DNA of 64,000 nucleotides from Ornithinimicrobium murale (GTDB taxonomy: Bacteria; Actinomycetota; Actinomycetes; Actinomycetales; Dermatophilaceae), in the NCBI RefSeq assembly GCF_003352835.1, contig NZ_QLVD01000010.1, forward strand, positions 186,001-250,000. Reading direction: 5' to 3'. How positions within the stretch are numbered: position 1 is the first letter of the stretch; each line of letters starts with the position of its first letter. A model generated the notes under the pieces. It was not told where the DNA came from, did no database searches, and saw nothing but the letters and a program-made list of their open reading frames with translations. Positions 8,479 through 19,298 of the stretch are shown here, one piece after another. The position numbers and the translations under genes were made by a program.

Positions 8479-11406
8479 TCAGGTGCGCGGGATCTCGCGC
8501 ATCTCGTAGGTGGTGATGAGGTCATCGGTCTGGACGTCGTTGAACGAGCCCAGGTTGATGCCGCACTCGAAGCCCTCGCGGACCTCGGTGACGTCGTCCT
8601 TGAACCGCCGCAGGCCGGCGATCTCCAGACCATCGGTGATGACCACACCCTCGCGGGTGATCCGGGCCTTGGCGCCGCGCCGGATCTCGCCGCTGCGCAC
8701 CAGCGAGCCCGCCACGTTGCCGAACTTGGAGGAACGGAAGACCTCACGGATCTCCGCGGTGCCCGTCTCGACCTCCTCGTACTCCGGCTTGAGCATCCCG
8801 GTGAGGGCGTTCTCGATGTCCTCGATGGCCTGGTAGATCACGCCGTAGTAGCGGATCTCCACACCCTCACGCTCGGCGACGTCGGCGTTCTGCCCCTCGG
8901 CCCGGACGTTGTAGCCCAGGATGATGGCATCCGAGGCCGCGGCCAGGTTGATGTTGTTGAGGGTGATCGCACCGACACCGCGGTCGATGATCCGCAGGCC
9001 GACCTCGTCGCCGACATCGATCTGCAGCAACGCGTCCTCGAGCGCCTCGACCGATCCGGACACATCGCCCTTGAGGATCAGGTTGAGGGTGTCGACCTTG
9101 CCCGCGGCGAGGGCCTCGTTGAGGTCCTCCAGGCTGATCCGCTTGCGAGCCTTGGCCAGCGAAGCCTGGCGGTCGGCCGCCTCTCGCTTCTCGGCGATCT
9201 GCCGTGCGGTGCGGTCGTCCGGGGCCACCACGAAGGTGTCACCCGCCCGCGGCACCGACGCCAGGCCCAGCACCTGCACCGGACGTGACGGCGTCGCCGA
9301 CTTCACGTTGTTGCCGTGCTCATCGAGCATGGCGCGCACGCGACCGTGTGAGGCACCCGTGACGATCGCGTCACCGACATTCAGCGTGCCCTGCTGCACC
9401 AGCACCGTGGCCACCGGCCCACGACCGCGGTCCAGGTTGGCCTCGATGGCCACACCGCGGGCGTCCTTGTTGGGGTTGGCCCGCAGGTCGAGGGCGGCAT
9501 CGGCTGTCAGCAGCACGGCCTCCAGCAGCGCGTCGATGTTCTGGTTGTTGCGTGCGGACACGTCAACGAACATCGTCTCACCGCCGTACTCCTCGGCGAT
9601 CAGGTTGTACTCGGTCAGCTGCTGGCGCACCTTGGCCGGGTTGGCGCCGTCGACATCGATCTTGTTGACCGCGACCACGACCGGCACGTCGGCCGCCTGG
9701 GCGTGGTTGAGCGCCTCGATGGTCTGCGGCATCACACCGTCGTCCGCCGCGACCACAAGGATCGCGATGTCGGTCGACTTCGCACCACGGGCACGCATGG
9801 CGGTGAACGCCTCGTGACCCGGGGTGTCGATGAAGGTGATCGGACGGTCATCGCCCTCGTGCTCGGTGTGCACCTGGTAGGCACCGATGTGCTGGGTGAT
9901 GCCACCGGTCTCGCTGGCCCCGACGTCCGCCTTGCGGATGGCGTCGAGCAGTCGCGTCTTACCGTGGTCAACGTGACCCATGACGGTCACGACCGGCGGA
10001 CGCGGCAGCAGGTCCTCGTCGCTCTCGGCCTCGGACTCGGCGTCCAGGTCGATGTTGAAGGCGCTGAACAGCTCGCGCTCCTCCTCCTCCGGGGAGACGA
10101 CGCGGATGTCGTAGCCCAACTCCGAGCCGAGCACGCCGAAGGTGTCTTCGTCCAGGGACTGGGTAGCCGTCGCCATCTCACCGAGGTGGAACAGCACGGT
10201 CACCAGCGATGCCGGGTCGACGTTGATCTTGTCGGCGAAGTCGGTGAGCGAGGCCCCACGACGCACCGTGATGCTCTGCCCGTTGCCGCGCGGGACGTTG
10301 ACGCCACCGATCGTGGGCGCCTGCATCTGCTCGAACTCTGCGCGCTTGGCCCTCTTGGACTTGCGTCCGCGGACCTTGCCGCCGCCGCGACCGAAGGCAC
10401 CCTGGGTGCCGCCACGGCCGCGCGGACCACCACCGGGGCGACCGCGGAAACCTCCGGGGCCACCACCGGGGCCACCCCCGGGACCGCCGGGTCCGCCACC
10501 GCCGGGCCTACCACGACCGCCGGGGCCACGTGCCGGACGCTCGCCCGGACGGGGCACCGCTGCGCGGTCGGGCATCATCCCCGGGTTGGGGCGCGGACCA
10601 CCCGGACGTGGGGCGCCCGGACGCGGGCCGCCGGAGCCGGCCGGGCCCCCGCGGGAGCCGCCGGGACGAGGCATGCCCTGGGACGACGCGAACGGGTTGT
10701 TGCCCGGACGCGGCGAGCCGGCGCGGTCGCCACCGCGCTCGGGACGGTCACCGCGCGGACGCTCCCGACCCATCCCCTGCGAGGACGCGAACGGGTTGTT
10801 GCCCGGACGCGGGCCCGGCTTGCCACCCGGACGCGGGGCGTCCTTGCGGGGGCCGGGGGCCGGCGGCGCGGACTTCTCTGCCCCGGGGCGCGGGGCCGAC
10901 GGGGGAGTCTCTCCCGGCTTGGGCGCGGAAGGCCTGCTGTCCGCAGACCTGCCGTCGGCAGCCGTGCTGTCCGCGGCCTTGGCGTCGGCGGCCGTGCTGT
11001 CCGCAGACTTGACGTCCGCGGGAGTCGGCGCCTCGGGGGCAGGGGCGGCCGGCGTCGCGGCCGCCTCAGCGGACGTGGACTCCGCAGCCGGCGCGGCGGG
11101 CGCCGCCTGGTCTGCCGGCTTGGCCGGACCGGGCTTCGCGCCACCGGGCACGGGTGCCGCGGGCGTGGCGCCGGGCACGGGCTTGGCGGCCTTCGGCGGC
11201 GCCTTCTTCGGCGCGGCGCTCTTGGTGTCAGCCTCGGCCTTCTTGGCCGCTGCCGGGGGACTCTCACGAATCTTGCGGACCACAGGCGGCTCGATGGTCG
11301 ACGATGCCGACCGGACGAACTCTCCCTGCTCCTTCAGGTGGGCGAGCAGTTCCTTGCTCTCGACCCCGAGCTCCTTGGCGAGCTCATAGACCCGGACCTT
11401 AGCCAC
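8479..11406 (-). CDS. infB: Translation initiation factor IF-2
   Basis: 975 aa. IF-2 is the GTPase that places initiator tRNA on the 30S subunit. The first 50 residues form the IF2_N domain ([20 protein letters not shown]). Residues about 50-345 are low-complexity Ala/Pro, then Gly/Arg/Pro, with two copies of [13 protein letters not shown] at about 200-212 and 233-245 and repeated SADSTAAD-type units. The G domain follows: GHVDHGKT at about 477-484, DTPGHEAF and NKID, then the C-terminal beta-barrel and tRNA-binding domains. The start is fixed by the IF2_N domain. The N-terminal linker is typical of high-GC actinobacteria, only long. It lies 233 bases downstream of ylxR. Confidence 0.96.
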   Translation of the reverse strand: MAKVRVYELAKELGVESKELLAHLKEQGEFVRSASSTIEPPVVRKIRESPPAAAKKAEADTKSAAPKKAPPKAAKPVPGATPAAPVPGGAKPGPAKPADQAAPAAPAAESTSAEAAATPAAPAPEAPTPADVKSADSTAADAKAADSTAADGRSADSRPSAPKPGETPPSAPRPGAEKSAPPAPGPRKDAPRPGGKPGPRPGNNPFASSQGMGRERPRGDRPERGGDRAGSPRPGNNPFASSQGMPRPGGSRGGPAGSGGPRPGAPRPGGPRPNPGMMPDRAAVPRPGERPARGPGGRGRPGGGGPGGPGGGPGGGPGGFRGRPGGGPRGRGGTQGAFGRGGGKVRGRKSKRAKRAEFEQMQAPTIGGVNVPRGNGQSITVRRGASLTDFADKINVDPASLVTVLFHLGEMATATQSLDEDTFGVLGSELGYDIRVVSPEEEERELFSAFNIDLDAESEAESDEDLLPRPPVVTVMGHVDHGKTRLLDAIRKADVGASETGGITQHIGAYQVHTEHEGDDRPITFIDTPGHEAFTAMRARGAKSTDIAILVVAADDGVMPQTIEALNHAQAADVPVVVAVNKIDVDGANPAKVRQQLTEYNLIAEEYGGETMFVDVSARNNQNIDALLEAVLLTADAALDLRANPNKDARGVAIEANLDRGRGPVATVLVQQGTLNVGDAIVTGASHGRVRAMLDEHGNNVKSATPSRPVQVLGLASVPRAGDTFVVAPDDRTARQIAEKREAADRQASLAKARKRISLEDLNEALAAGKVDTLNLILKGDVSGSVEALEDALLQIDVGDEVGLRIIDRGVGAITLNNINLAAASDAIILGYNVRAEGQNADVAEREGVEIRYYGVIYQAIEDIENALTGMLKPEYEEVETGTAEIREVFRSSKFGNVAGSLVRSGEIRRGAKARITREGVVITDGLEIAGLRRFKDDVTEVREGFECGINLGSFNDVQTDDLITTYEMREIPRT

Positions 11407-11583
11407 AGTTCTCCTTCGTTGGGCGTCTCGGTCCGAGCCTCTTCGGGCGCGCGACCGGGACTATTGCTGGTGGGTGCTCATTGCTGAGTACTCATCGGGT
11501 GCTCATCAGCGTCAAACCCGCTTCCGGTTCCTCGATGACAGGGCCACTCGGCCCCGCCTGCTGGCGACCGGTCCTGCTGGACC

Positions 11584-11620
11584 GACCGTCTGGCGCCCGA
11601 CCCACGTGGGTCGGACGGTC
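11584..11620 (-). terminator. Hairpin between ylxR and infB
   Basis: An 18-bp palindrome, CCGACCCACGTGGGTCGG at 11597-11614, is flanked by outer arms GACCGT and ACGGTC with a short bulge. It follows the ylxR stop on the transcribed strand. No U-tract is present. The remaining 11407-11583 stretch before infB shows only two copies of GGGTGCTCAT (near 11471 and 11498) and may hold an infB promoter or leader. Confidence 0.45.
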
Positions 11621-11639
11621 CCGTTGTGCCGGGTCAGTC

Positions 11640-11945
11640 CTACTGACCCAACAACGCCATCAGTGCCGTGCTGTCCGGTCGACCGGGCACCCGGAGGGCC
11701 CTGCCGAACGCACCACGCTGGATGGCAACCGTCACGCACTCCGGTGTGAGGTGCACATAGGCACCCCGCCCCGGTTGCCGTCGCCGTGGGTCCGGGATCA
11801 GGTCCCAACCCTGCCCGGGACCGTGCTGGTCCCCGGCGACGACGCGCATCAGTGCGGCTTGCTCCGCCCTGCGCCGACACCCCAGGCAGGTGCGCACCGG
11901 AGTGCGCCCTGACCGGCGCTCGGACGGCGGAACAACCTGCACCAC
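11640..11945 (-). CDS. YlxR family protein (DUF448, RnpM-like)
   Basis: 101 aa. The RTCLGCRRR motif near residue 18, the GRGAYVHLTPECV segment and the following RGAFGRALRV are typical of YlxR. The family is a small nucleic-acid-binding fold; the Bacillus and Clostridioides protein RnpM binds RNase P RNA. Its place between nusA and infB is highly conserved. It starts with GTG nine bases after the nusA stop and has a weak ribosome site, which suggests translational coupling to nusA. Confidence 0.88.
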   Translation of the reverse strand: MVQVVPPSERRSGRTPVRTCLGCRRRAEQAALMRVVAGDQHGPGQGWDLIPDPRRRQPGRGAYVHLTPECVTVAIQRGAFGRALRVPGRPDSTALMALLGQ

Positions 11946-11954
11946 TCTACAGGG

Positions 11955-12989
11955 TCACTCGCCTGGGGCCACGCCGGACGGCACCGATCCCGGTCCGTCA
12001 GCGGCAGCGGTGTCGGAACGGATGTCGATCTTCCACCCGGTCAGCTTGTGGGCGAGTCGTGCGTTCTGGCCCTCGCGGCCGATCGCGAGGGAGAGCTGGT
12101 AGTCGGGAACCACCACCCGGGCCTGGCGGGCGCGGTCGTCCACGATCGTCACCGACTGCACCCGGGACGGAGAGAGCGCGGAGGCGACAAACTCCGCCGG
12201 GTCCTCGCTGTAGTCGACGATGTCGATCTTCTCGCCCTGCAGCTCGTTCATCACGGCCCGCACGCGCTGGCCCATCGGCCCGATGCAGGCACCCTTGGCG
12301 TTGACGCCGGGGATGGTGGAGTGGACCGCGATCTTGGTGCGGTGACCGGCCTCGCGCGCCAGCGCCTCGATGCGCACGGTGCCGTCCGCGATCTCGGGCA
12401 CCTCGAGAGCGAACAGGCGGCGCACCAGGTTGGGGTGCGTGCGCGACAGCAGGATCTGGGGGCCGCGCGGGCCCCGCTTGACACTCACCACGAAGCAGCG
12501 CAGCCGCTGACCGTGCTCGTAGGCCTCCCCCGGCACCTGCTCGGAGGTGGGCAGCTCCCCCTCGACGGTGCCGAAGTCGACCAGCACGTGTCGCGGATCG
12601 CTGGACTGTTGGATGACACCGGAGACGATGTCGCCCTCACGGGCGCGGAAGTCACCCAGGATCGCGTCGTCCTCGAGCTCCCGCATGCGCTGCACGATCA
12701 CCTGCCGGGCCGTGGCTGCCGCCACCCGACCGAAACCCTCCGGGGTGTCGCTGAACTCCGGGCCGGGCTCGCCGCGCAGGCCGGTCTCCTCGTCGATCTC
12801 ACCGGGCTCACGGGCCCAGACCGTGACGTGGCCACTCTTGCGGTCGAGCTCGACCCGGGCGTTCGGGAAGTGGCCCTCGACGCGTTCGTAGGCCATGAGC
12901 AGCGCCTGCTCGATGGCCTGCACGATCGTCTCCAGCGGGATCTCTCGCTCCCGCTCCAGCTGCCGCAGCACCGCGATATCGATGTCCAT
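11955..12989 (-). CDS. nusA: Transcription termination/antitermination factor NusA
   Basis: 344 aa. It has the N-terminal RNA polymerase-binding domain ([20 protein letters not shown]), the S1 domain ([10 protein letters not shown] near residue 120) and two KH domains ([15 protein letters not shown] near 235, [20 protein letters not shown] near 310). It lacks the acidic repeats of proteobacterial NusA, as is normal in actinobacteria. The ATG overlaps the rimP stop by one base (TGATG), so the two are translationally coupled. NusA binds elongating RNA polymerase and affects pausing, termination and rRNA antitermination. Confidence 0.95.
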   Translation of the reverse strand: MDIDIAVLRQLEREREIPLETIVQAIEQALLMAYERVEGHFPNARVELDRKSGHVTVWAREPGEIDEETGLRGEPGPEFSDTPEGFGRVAAATARQVIVQRMRELEDDAILGDFRAREGDIVSGVIQQSSDPRHVLVDFGTVEGELPTSEQVPGEAYEHGQRLRCFVVSVKRGPRGPQILLSRTHPNLVRRLFALEVPEIADGTVRIEALAREAGHRTKIAVHSTIPGVNAKGACIGPMGQRVRAVMNELQGEKIDIVDYSEDPAEFVASALSPSRVQSVTIVDDRARQARVVVPDYQLSLAIGREGQNARLAHKLTGWKIDIRSDTAAADGPGSVPSGVAPGE

Positions 12990-13510
12990 CAGTTGTCCTT
13001 TCCACCCGGCCGGGTGAACTCCACCTGCACCTTGGCCGCGCTGATGCGGTCATAGGGCAACAGGTTGTCGGGGGCGTCAGCCAGTCGTATGCCGTCAGGC
13101 CCGGCCTCCACGAGCCGCGCCTCGATCTGGGCGCCGGTCTCGTCCTGACCCGGGTCACTCACGCGCAGCCGCACCAACCGGCCGACATTGCGCCGGAACT
13201 GCTCGGGGGTGCTCAGCGGGTGGTCCACACCGAGGGAGGTGACCTCCAGAGTGTAGGGCGCGGCCCCCATCGCGTCGGAGTCATCGAGGGCCTCGCCCAC
13301 CGCGCGGCTGGCCTCGGCGACCTCATCGAGGGTCAGCGGCTCCACCGCGCTGGCGAGGTCATCGCCGAGCAGGTCACGCACATCGCGGGCGACGCCGACC
13401 CGCACCAGTCGACGCTTGCCGGCGGGATGCACTGCGACGTCCTCGACGACGACACCGGTGCCCGCGAGCGCGGCTGCAGCCGTCTCCCGGATCTGCTCGG
13501 CATGACCCAT
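12989..13510 (-). CDS. rimP: Ribosome maturation factor RimP
   Basis: 173 aa. RimP is needed for 30S subunit maturation. The family pattern [35 protein letters not shown] and [14 protein letters not shown] is clear, with an SH3-like C-terminal domain. ATG 13510 is chosen: GGGAGG lies about nine bases upstream and family homology begins at [15 protein letters not shown]; upstream in-frame residues are poorly conserved in type. It is the first gene of the rimP-nusA-ylxR-infB-rbfA-truB-ribF-rodA run and is divergent from the DUF4439 lipoprotein gene. Confidence 0.92.
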   Translation of the reverse strand: MGHAEQIRETAAAALAGTGVVVEDVAVHPAGKRRLVRVGVARDVRDLLGDDLASAVEPLTLDEVAEASRAVGEALDDSDAMGAAPYTLEVTSLGVDHPLSTPEQFRRNVGRLVRLRVSDPGQDETGAQIEARLVEAGPDGIRLADAPDNLLPYDRISAAKVQVEFTRPGGKDN

Positions 13511-13614
13511 GGTGGGTGCCTCCCTCTTCTGCTGTCGCGATCGCGCCTGTTGATCGTGCCGGGTTGTCCCCGGAACGGCCACTCTAACCGCTCCGGTGTG
13601 TCAAGATCGCCGTC

Positions 13615-14742
13615 ATGGCCACTGCAGTGACGCGTCGATCCGTGCTGGCCGTGATCGGGGTGGGACTCGGGGCCGTGCTGACAGGGTGCGACAGCGCCGA
13701 GGAACCCACCGTGAGCACGGCCACGCCCGGCCCCGGACAGCCCCCGGACCCGGCTGAGCCGAACGACCCCGCGGAGCCCAGCGACCCGACAGCCACGACG
13801 GGGGCGGACGCCGCGGTGCTGCTGCTCGCGCTCGAACGGACCCGGACGCTGTCGGCCCGCTGTCGACGGATCCGCGGTGCCACCGGGCGGCACCAGCAGG
13901 CGCAGGAGCAGGTGCAGCTCGCCCTGGACGAGCAGGTCCGGGTCCTCACCGAGGTGCTGGAAGCCGGCCACGTGGCTCTGCCTGAACCCAGCGACCCCGG
14001 CGACGCGGCCGCTGCCACGAGCGGTGGCGCACCACGGAGCGGAGCACAGGAGGACGCGCAGGCGACCGCGGATCCGGAGGACTCGGCGGGCTCCACCGAT
14101 CCTCCCGCCGACGGTGATGCCGCGACGGCCACGGTGCCGGCCGCCGAGCGCGCCGTCGCCGACCTGCGCGCGCTGGGTCAGGACTGTCTGGACGACATCA
14201 CGCCTGCGGCCCTCACCGCCCTGAGCGAGGTCAGCGCCGACAACCTCCCCATGCTGCTCTCGATCGCCGGGCAGCGCGGGGCCACCGCGTCCTTGTTCGG
14301 CCAGCAGCCCCAGTGGCAGAAACTGTCCGGCCCGACCGGTGACCCGGCGGCAGCGTTGCTGGACGCCTACCGTCCCGCCGTCTACGGGTTCGAGGTCCTC
14401 GCCGCACGGTCCCGGGGGGACGAGCGCACGGCCTACGAGGCCGTCCTCACGCCGTTGCGGGAGGTGACCCGGCAGATCACCCAGCTTGCGGGGGACGCTG
14501 CTGCGCCCGCCCCACTCGGCTACGGCCTCCCCGACGGGGCCGCGGGTCAGGAACGGCGCGCCCGTCTGGCGAGCGACCTGCTTGCCGTGCTGCCGCCCAC
14601 GATCATGGCGCCCACCACTGGCTTTGCCGGGGACCCGGCTGCCGTCGCCGGATCGGTGCGCCTTCTGGCCGACGTGGTGCGCCTGGCCCAGCCGTGGCGA
14701 GCGGTCACCGGCTTCCCGGGGATGCAGGTGGCGGGTGCCTGA
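13615..14742 (+). CDS. DUF4439 (ferritin-like) lipoprotein
   Basis: 375 aa. The signal peptide has a twin-arginine-like start (TRRSVLAVIG) and a lipobox LTGC with the lipidated cysteine at residue 25, so the mature protein is probably anchored to the outer face of the membrane. A Pro/Asp-rich linker follows. Two helical parts resemble the ferritin-like DUF4439 bundle (residues about 65-125 and 180-340), separated by a second low-complexity Ala/Asp insert. The family commonly sits divergent from rimP in actinobacteria and has no assigned function. A CAAGAT box seven bases before the ATG suggests a leaderless transcript. Confidence 0.75.
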   Translation: MATAVTRRSVLAVIGVGLGAVLTGCDSAEEPTVSTATPGPGQPPDPAEPNDPAEPSDPTATTGADAAVLLLALERTRTLSARCRRIRGATGRHQQAQEQVQLALDEQVRVLTEVLEAGHVALPEPSDPGDAAAATSGGAPRSGAQEDAQATADPEDSAGSTDPPADGDAATATVPAAERAVADLRALGQDCLDDITPAALTALSEVSADNLPMLLSIAGQRGATASLFGQQPQWQKLSGPTGDPAAALLDAYRPAVYGFEVLAARSRGDERTAYEAVLTPLREVTRQITQLAGDAAAPAPLGYGLPDGAAGQERRARLASDLLAVLPPTIMAPTTGFAGDPAAVAGSVRLLADVVRLAQPWRAVTGFPGMQVAGA

Positions 14743-15712
14743 AGCGGTGCCCGAGCCCCTGCCCAGGGCGGTGACCGACCTGGTGCCGCCGGGCCTGATC
14801 GGTCACCTGCGTCAACACGTCCCCGCACCCGGGCATATCTCGGGCACCCAGTGGTTGCCGACCCTCCCTGGTTTGGTGCGCGATCTGCTGGAGGACTGGG
14901 ACCTGCGGGTGACCGGACCGGGGACGCACGGCTATGCGGCTCTTGTCCTGCCCGTCACCGGACCCGACGGGCCGGCCGTGCTCAAGGTCGCCTGGCCGCA
15001 CCCCGAGGCCCGCGACGAGCATCGGACGCTCCGCGCCTGGGCCGGGCGAGGAGCGGTCCGCCTGCTGGCTGCTGACCCGACTCGTTGGGCCCTCCTGCTC
15101 GAGCCGTTGGACCGGCAGGACTTGAACCGGCTGCCGGTGACGGTCCTGGACTCGTGTGAGCAGATCGGTCGGCTGGCCGCGCTGCTGGACCGGCCGGCAC
15201 CCCCGTGGATCGGCCTGCGGGCCAGTGACCACCTGATCGAGCTGGTGACCGATCTGGACGCTGTCCGGGCCGGGCCGCTCTCCGGCGCCCTTCCCCGCCG
15301 TCTGCTGGAGCGTGGTCGTGCCCGGGCGCTGGAGCTGGCCGCGGAGCCGGACATCGACGCCCGACTGGTGCACGGCGACCTGCACCAGGAGAACGTGTTG
15401 TGGCGCCCCGACCCCGGGGAGTGGGTCGCTATCGACCCGCAGGCCATCGCCGCCGACCCGGCCTGGGTGGTGGCACCGGCCCTCTGGAACCGGTGGAACG
15501 AGACCGTCAACGCCCACGACATCCGGACCCATCTCACGCTGCGGCTCGAGGTGCTGTGCGAGGCGGCCGGGATCGATCCGGACCGGGCACGCGCCGTCAC
15601 CGAGCTGCGCATCCTCCGGAACGCACTGTGGGACGTCCAGGAGCAACAGCCCGGCCTCGCCGAGGCACTGACCCGGCACGTCACGATCATCAAGGCCATG
15701 CACCCTGCCTGA
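14735..15712 (+). CDS. Aminoglycoside/hydroxyurea-type small-molecule phosphotransferase
   Basis: 325 aa. The kinase-like fold of the APH(6)/hydroxyurea phosphotransferase group is shown by LVHGDLHQENVL (catalytic loop HGD plus Asn) near residue 215, followed by VAIDPQAIAADPAWV, where this group has DP in place of DFG. The N-terminal ATP-binding part (GYAALVLPVTGPDGPAVLKV) carries the conserved lysine. The real substrate is unknown; drug inactivation is only one option. A GTG at 14735 behind AGGTGG is used and overlaps the DUF4439 end by eight bases; a GTG at 14747 is the alternative. It is probably co-transcribed with the lipoprotein gene. Confidence 0.75.
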   Translation: MPEAVPEPLPRAVTDLVPPGLIGHLRQHVPAPGHISGTQWLPTLPGLVRDLLEDWDLRVTGPGTHGYAALVLPVTGPDGPAVLKVAWPHPEARDEHRTLRAWAGRGAVRLLAADPTRWALLLEPLDRQDLNRLPVTVLDSCEQIGRLAALLDRPAPPWIGLRASDHLIELVTDLDAVRAGPLSGALPRRLLERGRARALELAAEPDIDARLVHGDLHQENVLWRPDPGEWVAIDPQAIAADPAWVVAPALWNRWNETVNAHDIRTHLTLRLEVLCEAAGIDPDRARAVTELRILRNALWDVQEQQPGLAEALTRHVTIIKAMHPA

Positions 15713-15733
15713 CCCGACGGAGCTCGATCGGGG

Positions 15734-16541
15734 TCACATGGTGGAGTAGCGGGCCCGCGCCAGGGAGTAGAGCCCGTAGGCCGCGAGACCGACCGCAACC
15801 AGTAGGAGCAGGACCTCACCGAGCGGCTGGTCCCGGAGCGTCTTCAGGGCGGCGTCCAAGCCGGTCGGCTGGTCCGGGTCGGCCTGCAGTGCAGCCGTTC
15901 CGATCAGTGCGCCCACCACGCCGAGCGCGGCGCCCTTGGCGACATAGCCGATCATCCCGAGCCACTCGATGGCCCGGCTCACCTCCCGGCGACCGGTCCC
16001 CTGCAGGTCCTGCACGAACTTCTTCGCGACACCCTTGTAGACGTGGTAGGCCCCCACTGCCACCACGCACCCACCGACGACCCCGACCAGGAGCCGCCCG
16101 CCGGGCGCCGACATCAGGGTGCCTGTCGCCTCGGTCGTGGTCTGGCCGCTGTCCGCCCCCGAGCCGGTCACCACGCGCAGCGCCGTCCACCCCAGCACGC
16201 CGTAGAGCACGCCCTTGCCCGCTGCCCTGCCGCGATCAACCACCTGGTCCCGCAATGCGCGGTGGTGTGGCAGCGCCGCCTCGATCAGGTGCCAGACGGC
16301 CAGTGCCACGAAACCGGCGACACACACCCACAACAGGACCGCTCCCCCCCGGGGAGGAGCCCAGCTGCTGGAGTGCCCCAGCCTCGTCAGCCTCTCCCGA
16401 CGACCCGAGCGCGACCTGACCCGCGATCCAGGCGATCAGCAGGTGGACGAGCCCGCTGCCGACATACCCGAACCTGGCGAGGAACTCGAGGCTGTCGCTG
16501 TTGCTGGCCTCGGCGGCCAGGTCCTGCACATCGTTGCTCAC
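15734..16541 (-). pseudogene. DUF1206 membrane protein, interrupted by a frameshift at a 7-G run
   Basis: The first part (from ATG 16541) encodes MSNDVQDLAAEASNSDSL and one membrane helix typical of the DUF1206 N-terminus. The frame is lost at a run of seven G (seven C at 16344-16350 on the plus strand). The rest of the family, with five more helices and repeated GxxGxxxxR units, continues in another frame to the stop at 15734. Removing one G would restore one protein of about 268 aa, reading through SSPGG into AVLLWVCVAGF. This is either a real inactivated gene, a phase-variable or slippage site, or a sequencing error. DUF1206 function is unknown. The gene is convergent with the phosphotransferase gene. 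Confidence 0.7.
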
Positions 16542-16614
16542 TGACAGATTTCACCAGACGGGAGACCACGGAGCCACCTCAACCCTGGGTGTCGTCACGC
16601 AGGCGGCCCAGCTG

Positions 16615-16695
16615 GTGCAGCGGCCCAACTGTTGCGGCGGCGCGTCCGTCTCCGACACCGACTGTCAGTGCTGCCCGGTAGACCTGCCCCCATGA
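16615..16695 (+). CDS. Cys-rich small ORF (26 codons) overlapping the IscA-like start
   Basis: From GTG 16615 the frame encodes 26 residues with five cysteines (CC at 6-7, C17, CC at 19-20) and ends with a TGA that overlaps the next gene's ATG as ATGA. Cys-rich short ORFs coupled to downstream sulfur-related genes act as cysteine-responsive attenuators in mycobacteria, and this arrangement looks similar. There is no clear ribosome site or TANNNT box at the GTG, and the frame is open further upstream, so the start is uncertain. It may be a coding leader or chance. Confidence 0.35.
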   Translation: MQRPNCCGGASVSDTDCQCCPVDLPP

Positions 16696-17168
16696 AGAAG
16701 TCAGAGACCCGACCACAAGCGGATCAGACCTGCTTCCCGCCCTTTACGGTCACCCAGGCGGCAGTCCAGCAGATCGAGGCGCTGGGCGGCGCGGTCCGCG
16801 TCGACGTGGAGGACGGTGGATGCAGCGGCACCAGCTATACGTTCACCCAAGGCGTCGATCAAAAGATCGATGATGCCCGATACGGCTGTCATGGGGCCTG
16901 GCTGGTCGTGGGCCAGCGGGCTCGCTCGGTGCTGGCCGGCGCTACACTCGACTACTCCGCGCGCCTGCGCCCGCCGAGGTTCCGGGTCATCAAGAACCCG
17001 AACACACCGGAGGTCTGCCCCTGCCGACGGTCCTTCGGTGAGCCGTGGCCGGGGCCAGGCCAGCCCACCTGCCGCTCCTACCGGCCGATGCCTTGGGACA
17101 CCGACTACGAGCCACCTGTCGACTGGCAACGACGCACCAGCTACGGCAGGCCTGAGGCGAGCTCGTGA
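16692..17168 (+). CDS. IscA/HesB-like iron-sulfur A-type carrier protein with C-terminal extension
   Basis: 158 aa. The A-type carrier pattern is present: Cys44 in [10 protein letters not shown], then 64 residues, then C109-P-C111. These are the three expected cluster ligands, although CGC is replaced by CPC. After Cys111 a 45-residue tail (with one more Cys, 127) extends beyond the usual 105-110 aa length. Such proteins carry or deliver Fe-S clusters. The ATG overlaps the stop of a Cys-rich small ORF and has no Shine-Dalgarno of its own, so translation may depend on coupling. It lies 31 bases upstream of the YyaL-like gene. Confidence 0.7.
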   Translation: MKKSETRPQADQTCFPPFTVTQAAVQQIEALGGAVRVDVEDGGCSGTSYTFTQGVDQKIDDARYGCHGAWLVVGQRARSVLAGATLDYSARLRPPRFRVIKNPNTPEVCPCRRSFGEPWPGPGQPTCRSYRPMPWDTDYEPPVDWQRRTSYGRPEASS

Positions 17169-17199
17169 CCCACTGTCATCGAGGTGGCAGGGTGGAGGG

Positions 17200-19239
17200 A
17201 TGGCGAACCGACTAGCCGACAGCACCTCGCCCTACCTCCTCCAGCACGCGGGCAACCCCGTCGACTGGCGAGAGTGGGGTGAGGATGCCTTCGCCGAGGC
17301 ACGGCAGCGGAACCGCCCGATCTTCCTGTCCATCGGCTATGCCGCGTGTCACTGGTGCCATGTGATGGCCCACGAGTCGTTCGAGGACGAGGGCATCGCC
17401 GACCTGTTGAACAGCAACTATGTCGCGGTCAAGGTCGACCGTGAGGAGCGCCCGGACGTCGATGCCGTCTATATGGACGCCACGGTCGCGATGACCGGCC
17501 ACGGTGGCTGGCCGATGACCTGCCTGCTGACGCCGGAGGGCGAGCCGTTCTGGTGTGGCACCTATCTGCAGAAGCCGCAGCTCACTCAACTGCTGACCGC
17601 CATCGACAGTGCCTGGGCCGACCAGGAGGCGCAGGTGCGGGCCAGTGGCACCGCCGTCGTCGACGCGCTCACCAGGGCCCAGGGCGGCACCGACCAGGGC
17701 CTGCCGCTGCACGCCGACCTGCTCGAGGCTGCAGTCGCGACCCTGACCCGCAACTATGACCAGGAGCACCCAGGCTTCGGCACGTCCCCCAAGTTCCCGC
17801 CGAGCATGGTCCTGGAGTTCCTGCTGCGCCACCACGCGCGCACCGGCAGCCCGTCGGCCTGGCGGATGGTGCAGGAGACGGCGACAGCCATGGCCCGGGG
17901 AGGCATCTATGACCAGCTGGCAGGCGGTTTCGCCCGGTATGCCGTGGACCGCGCCTGGGTGGTCCCCCACTTCGAGAAGATGCTCTATGACAACGCCCAA
18001 CTGCTGCGCGTGTATGCGCACCTGTGGCAGGCGGCCGGTGGTGTCAAGGGAGCGGGGGCGACCCAGGCACTGGCCGAGCGGGTCGTCCGGGAGACCGTGG
18101 AGTTCCTCCTCGCGTCCCTGCGGACCCCTGAGGGTGGCTTCGCCTCCTCCCTCGACGCCGACACGGAGGGTGTGGAGGGAGCAACCTACGTCTGGACCCC
18201 ACCCCAGCTCGACGAGGCGCTGGGCGTCGAGGACGGCCAGCGAGCCGCCAGCCTGCTCACCGTCACCGCCTCAGGAACGTTCGAGCACGGCACCTCGACG
18301 CTGCAGCTGCTCGGCGACCCGGAGGACGCGACGTGGTGGGCGGACACGCGGGCCAGACTCCGCGCGGTCCGCGACCAACGACCCCAACCCGGCCTGGACG
18401 ACAAGGTTGTCACGGCGTGGAACGGTCTGGCGATCGCCGCCCTGGCCGAAGCCGGCTGGTTACTGGAGGAGCCCTCCTGGGTCGAGGTCGCTGCCGGTGC
18501 GGCACGTCTCGTTCTGGACCTGCACGTCGTGGACGGCCGCCTGCGACGCAGTTCGCGCGGTGGTCGGGTCGGCGCCGCCGAGGCTGTCGCCGAGGACTAC
18601 GGCAACCTGGTCGAGGGGCTGGTGACCCTCCACGCGGCCACTGCGGACACGGCCTGGTTGACCGCTGCCGGCACGCTCCTGGAGGACGCGGTGCGCCGGT
18701 TCGGTGACGGGGACGGCGTCTTCCACGACACGGCCTCGGACGCCGAGCCGTTGGTCCTGCGTCCGCGGGCTCGTGGAGACAATGCCGAACCCTGCGGCCA
18801 GTCCGCGCTGGCGGGTGCGCTGCTCGCGCACGGGGCCGCCGCAGGGTCGGCAGCACACCTCGACCTCGGTGTGCGAGCTCTCGAACCGATGGGCGTGATC
18901 GCCCAGCGGGACCCGAGGTTCGCGGGGTGGGCGCTGGCCGTCGCGGAGGCGGCACTCGCGGGTCCCTTGCAGGTCGCGATCAGTGAGGGTGACGGACAGC
19001 AGGAGCTGGTGAGCATCGCGCGGCAGCGCGTCGGAGCCCTGGTGGTCGTCGGCCGCCCTGGCCAGGTGCCACCGCTACTCGAGGGACGCCCCGGTGTGGA
19101 CGGCCGGGCCGCGGCCTACGTCTGCCGGGGCACGGTCTGCGACCTCCCGGTCACCACTGCCGAGCAGCTGCGCGAACTCCTCGGCGACCCCCGTGGCGCG
19201 GTCCCCGCCGGAGACGATGACCAGGTGCCACCCACCTGA
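17200..19239 (+). CDS. Thioredoxin-domain protein, YyaL/DUF255 family
   Basis: 679 aa. The N-terminal thioredoxin-like domain begins with [20 protein letters not shown] and has the CHWC redox motif in [16 protein letters not shown] near residues 50-53. An (alpha/alpha)6 barrel-like domain follows, with [31 protein letters not shown] and [14 protein letters not shown]. The length is typical of the family, which is wide-spread but has no agreed enzymatic role. The ATG at 17200 is preceded by GTGGAGGG. It may be co-transcribed with the IscA-like gene. Confidence 0.85.
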   Translation: MANRLADSTSPYLLQHAGNPVDWREWGEDAFAEARQRNRPIFLSIGYAACHWCHVMAHESFEDEGIADLLNSNYVAVKVDREERPDVDAVYMDATVAMTGHGGWPMTCLLTPEGEPFWCGTYLQKPQLTQLLTAIDSAWADQEAQVRASGTAVVDALTRAQGGTDQGLPLHADLLEAAVATLTRNYDQEHPGFGTSPKFPPSMVLEFLLRHHARTGSPSAWRMVQETATAMARGGIYDQLAGGFARYAVDRAWVVPHFEKMLYDNAQLLRVYAHLWQAAGGVKGAGATQALAERVVRETVEFLLASLRTPEGGFASSLDADTEGVEGATYVWTPPQLDEALGVEDGQRAASLLTVTASGTFEHGTSTLQLLGDPEDATWWADTRARLRAVRDQRPQPGLDDKVVTAWNGLAIAALAEAGWLLEEPSWVEVAAGAARLVLDLHVVDGRLRRSSRGGRVGAAEAVAEDYGNLVEGLVTLHAATADTAWLTAAGTLLEDAVRRFGDGDGVFHDTASDAEPLVLRPRARGDNAEPCGQSALAGALLAHGAAAGSAAHLDLGVRALEPMGVIAQRDPRFAGWALAVAEAALAGPLQVAISEGDGQQELVSIARQRVGALVVVGRPGQVPPLLEGRPGVDGRAAAYVCRGTVCDLPVTTAEQLRELLGDPRGAVPAGDDDQVPPT

Positions 19240-19298
19240 GCCGTCCCGAACCCAGCCGTCGCCCGCGTGGCCCGGACCGCGCACCCAGCCGTGCGCCA

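Noticed and set aside
10500-11267. Arg/Pro-rich open frames opposite or shifted within the infB linker
   Set aside because: They are out-of-frame readings of the Gly/Pro/Arg-coding repeats of IF-2.
14735-15712. Phosphotransferase as a dedicated antibiotic-resistance gene
   Set aside because: The fold is broad and the chromosomal neighbourhood gives no resistance context; only the kinase fold is supported.
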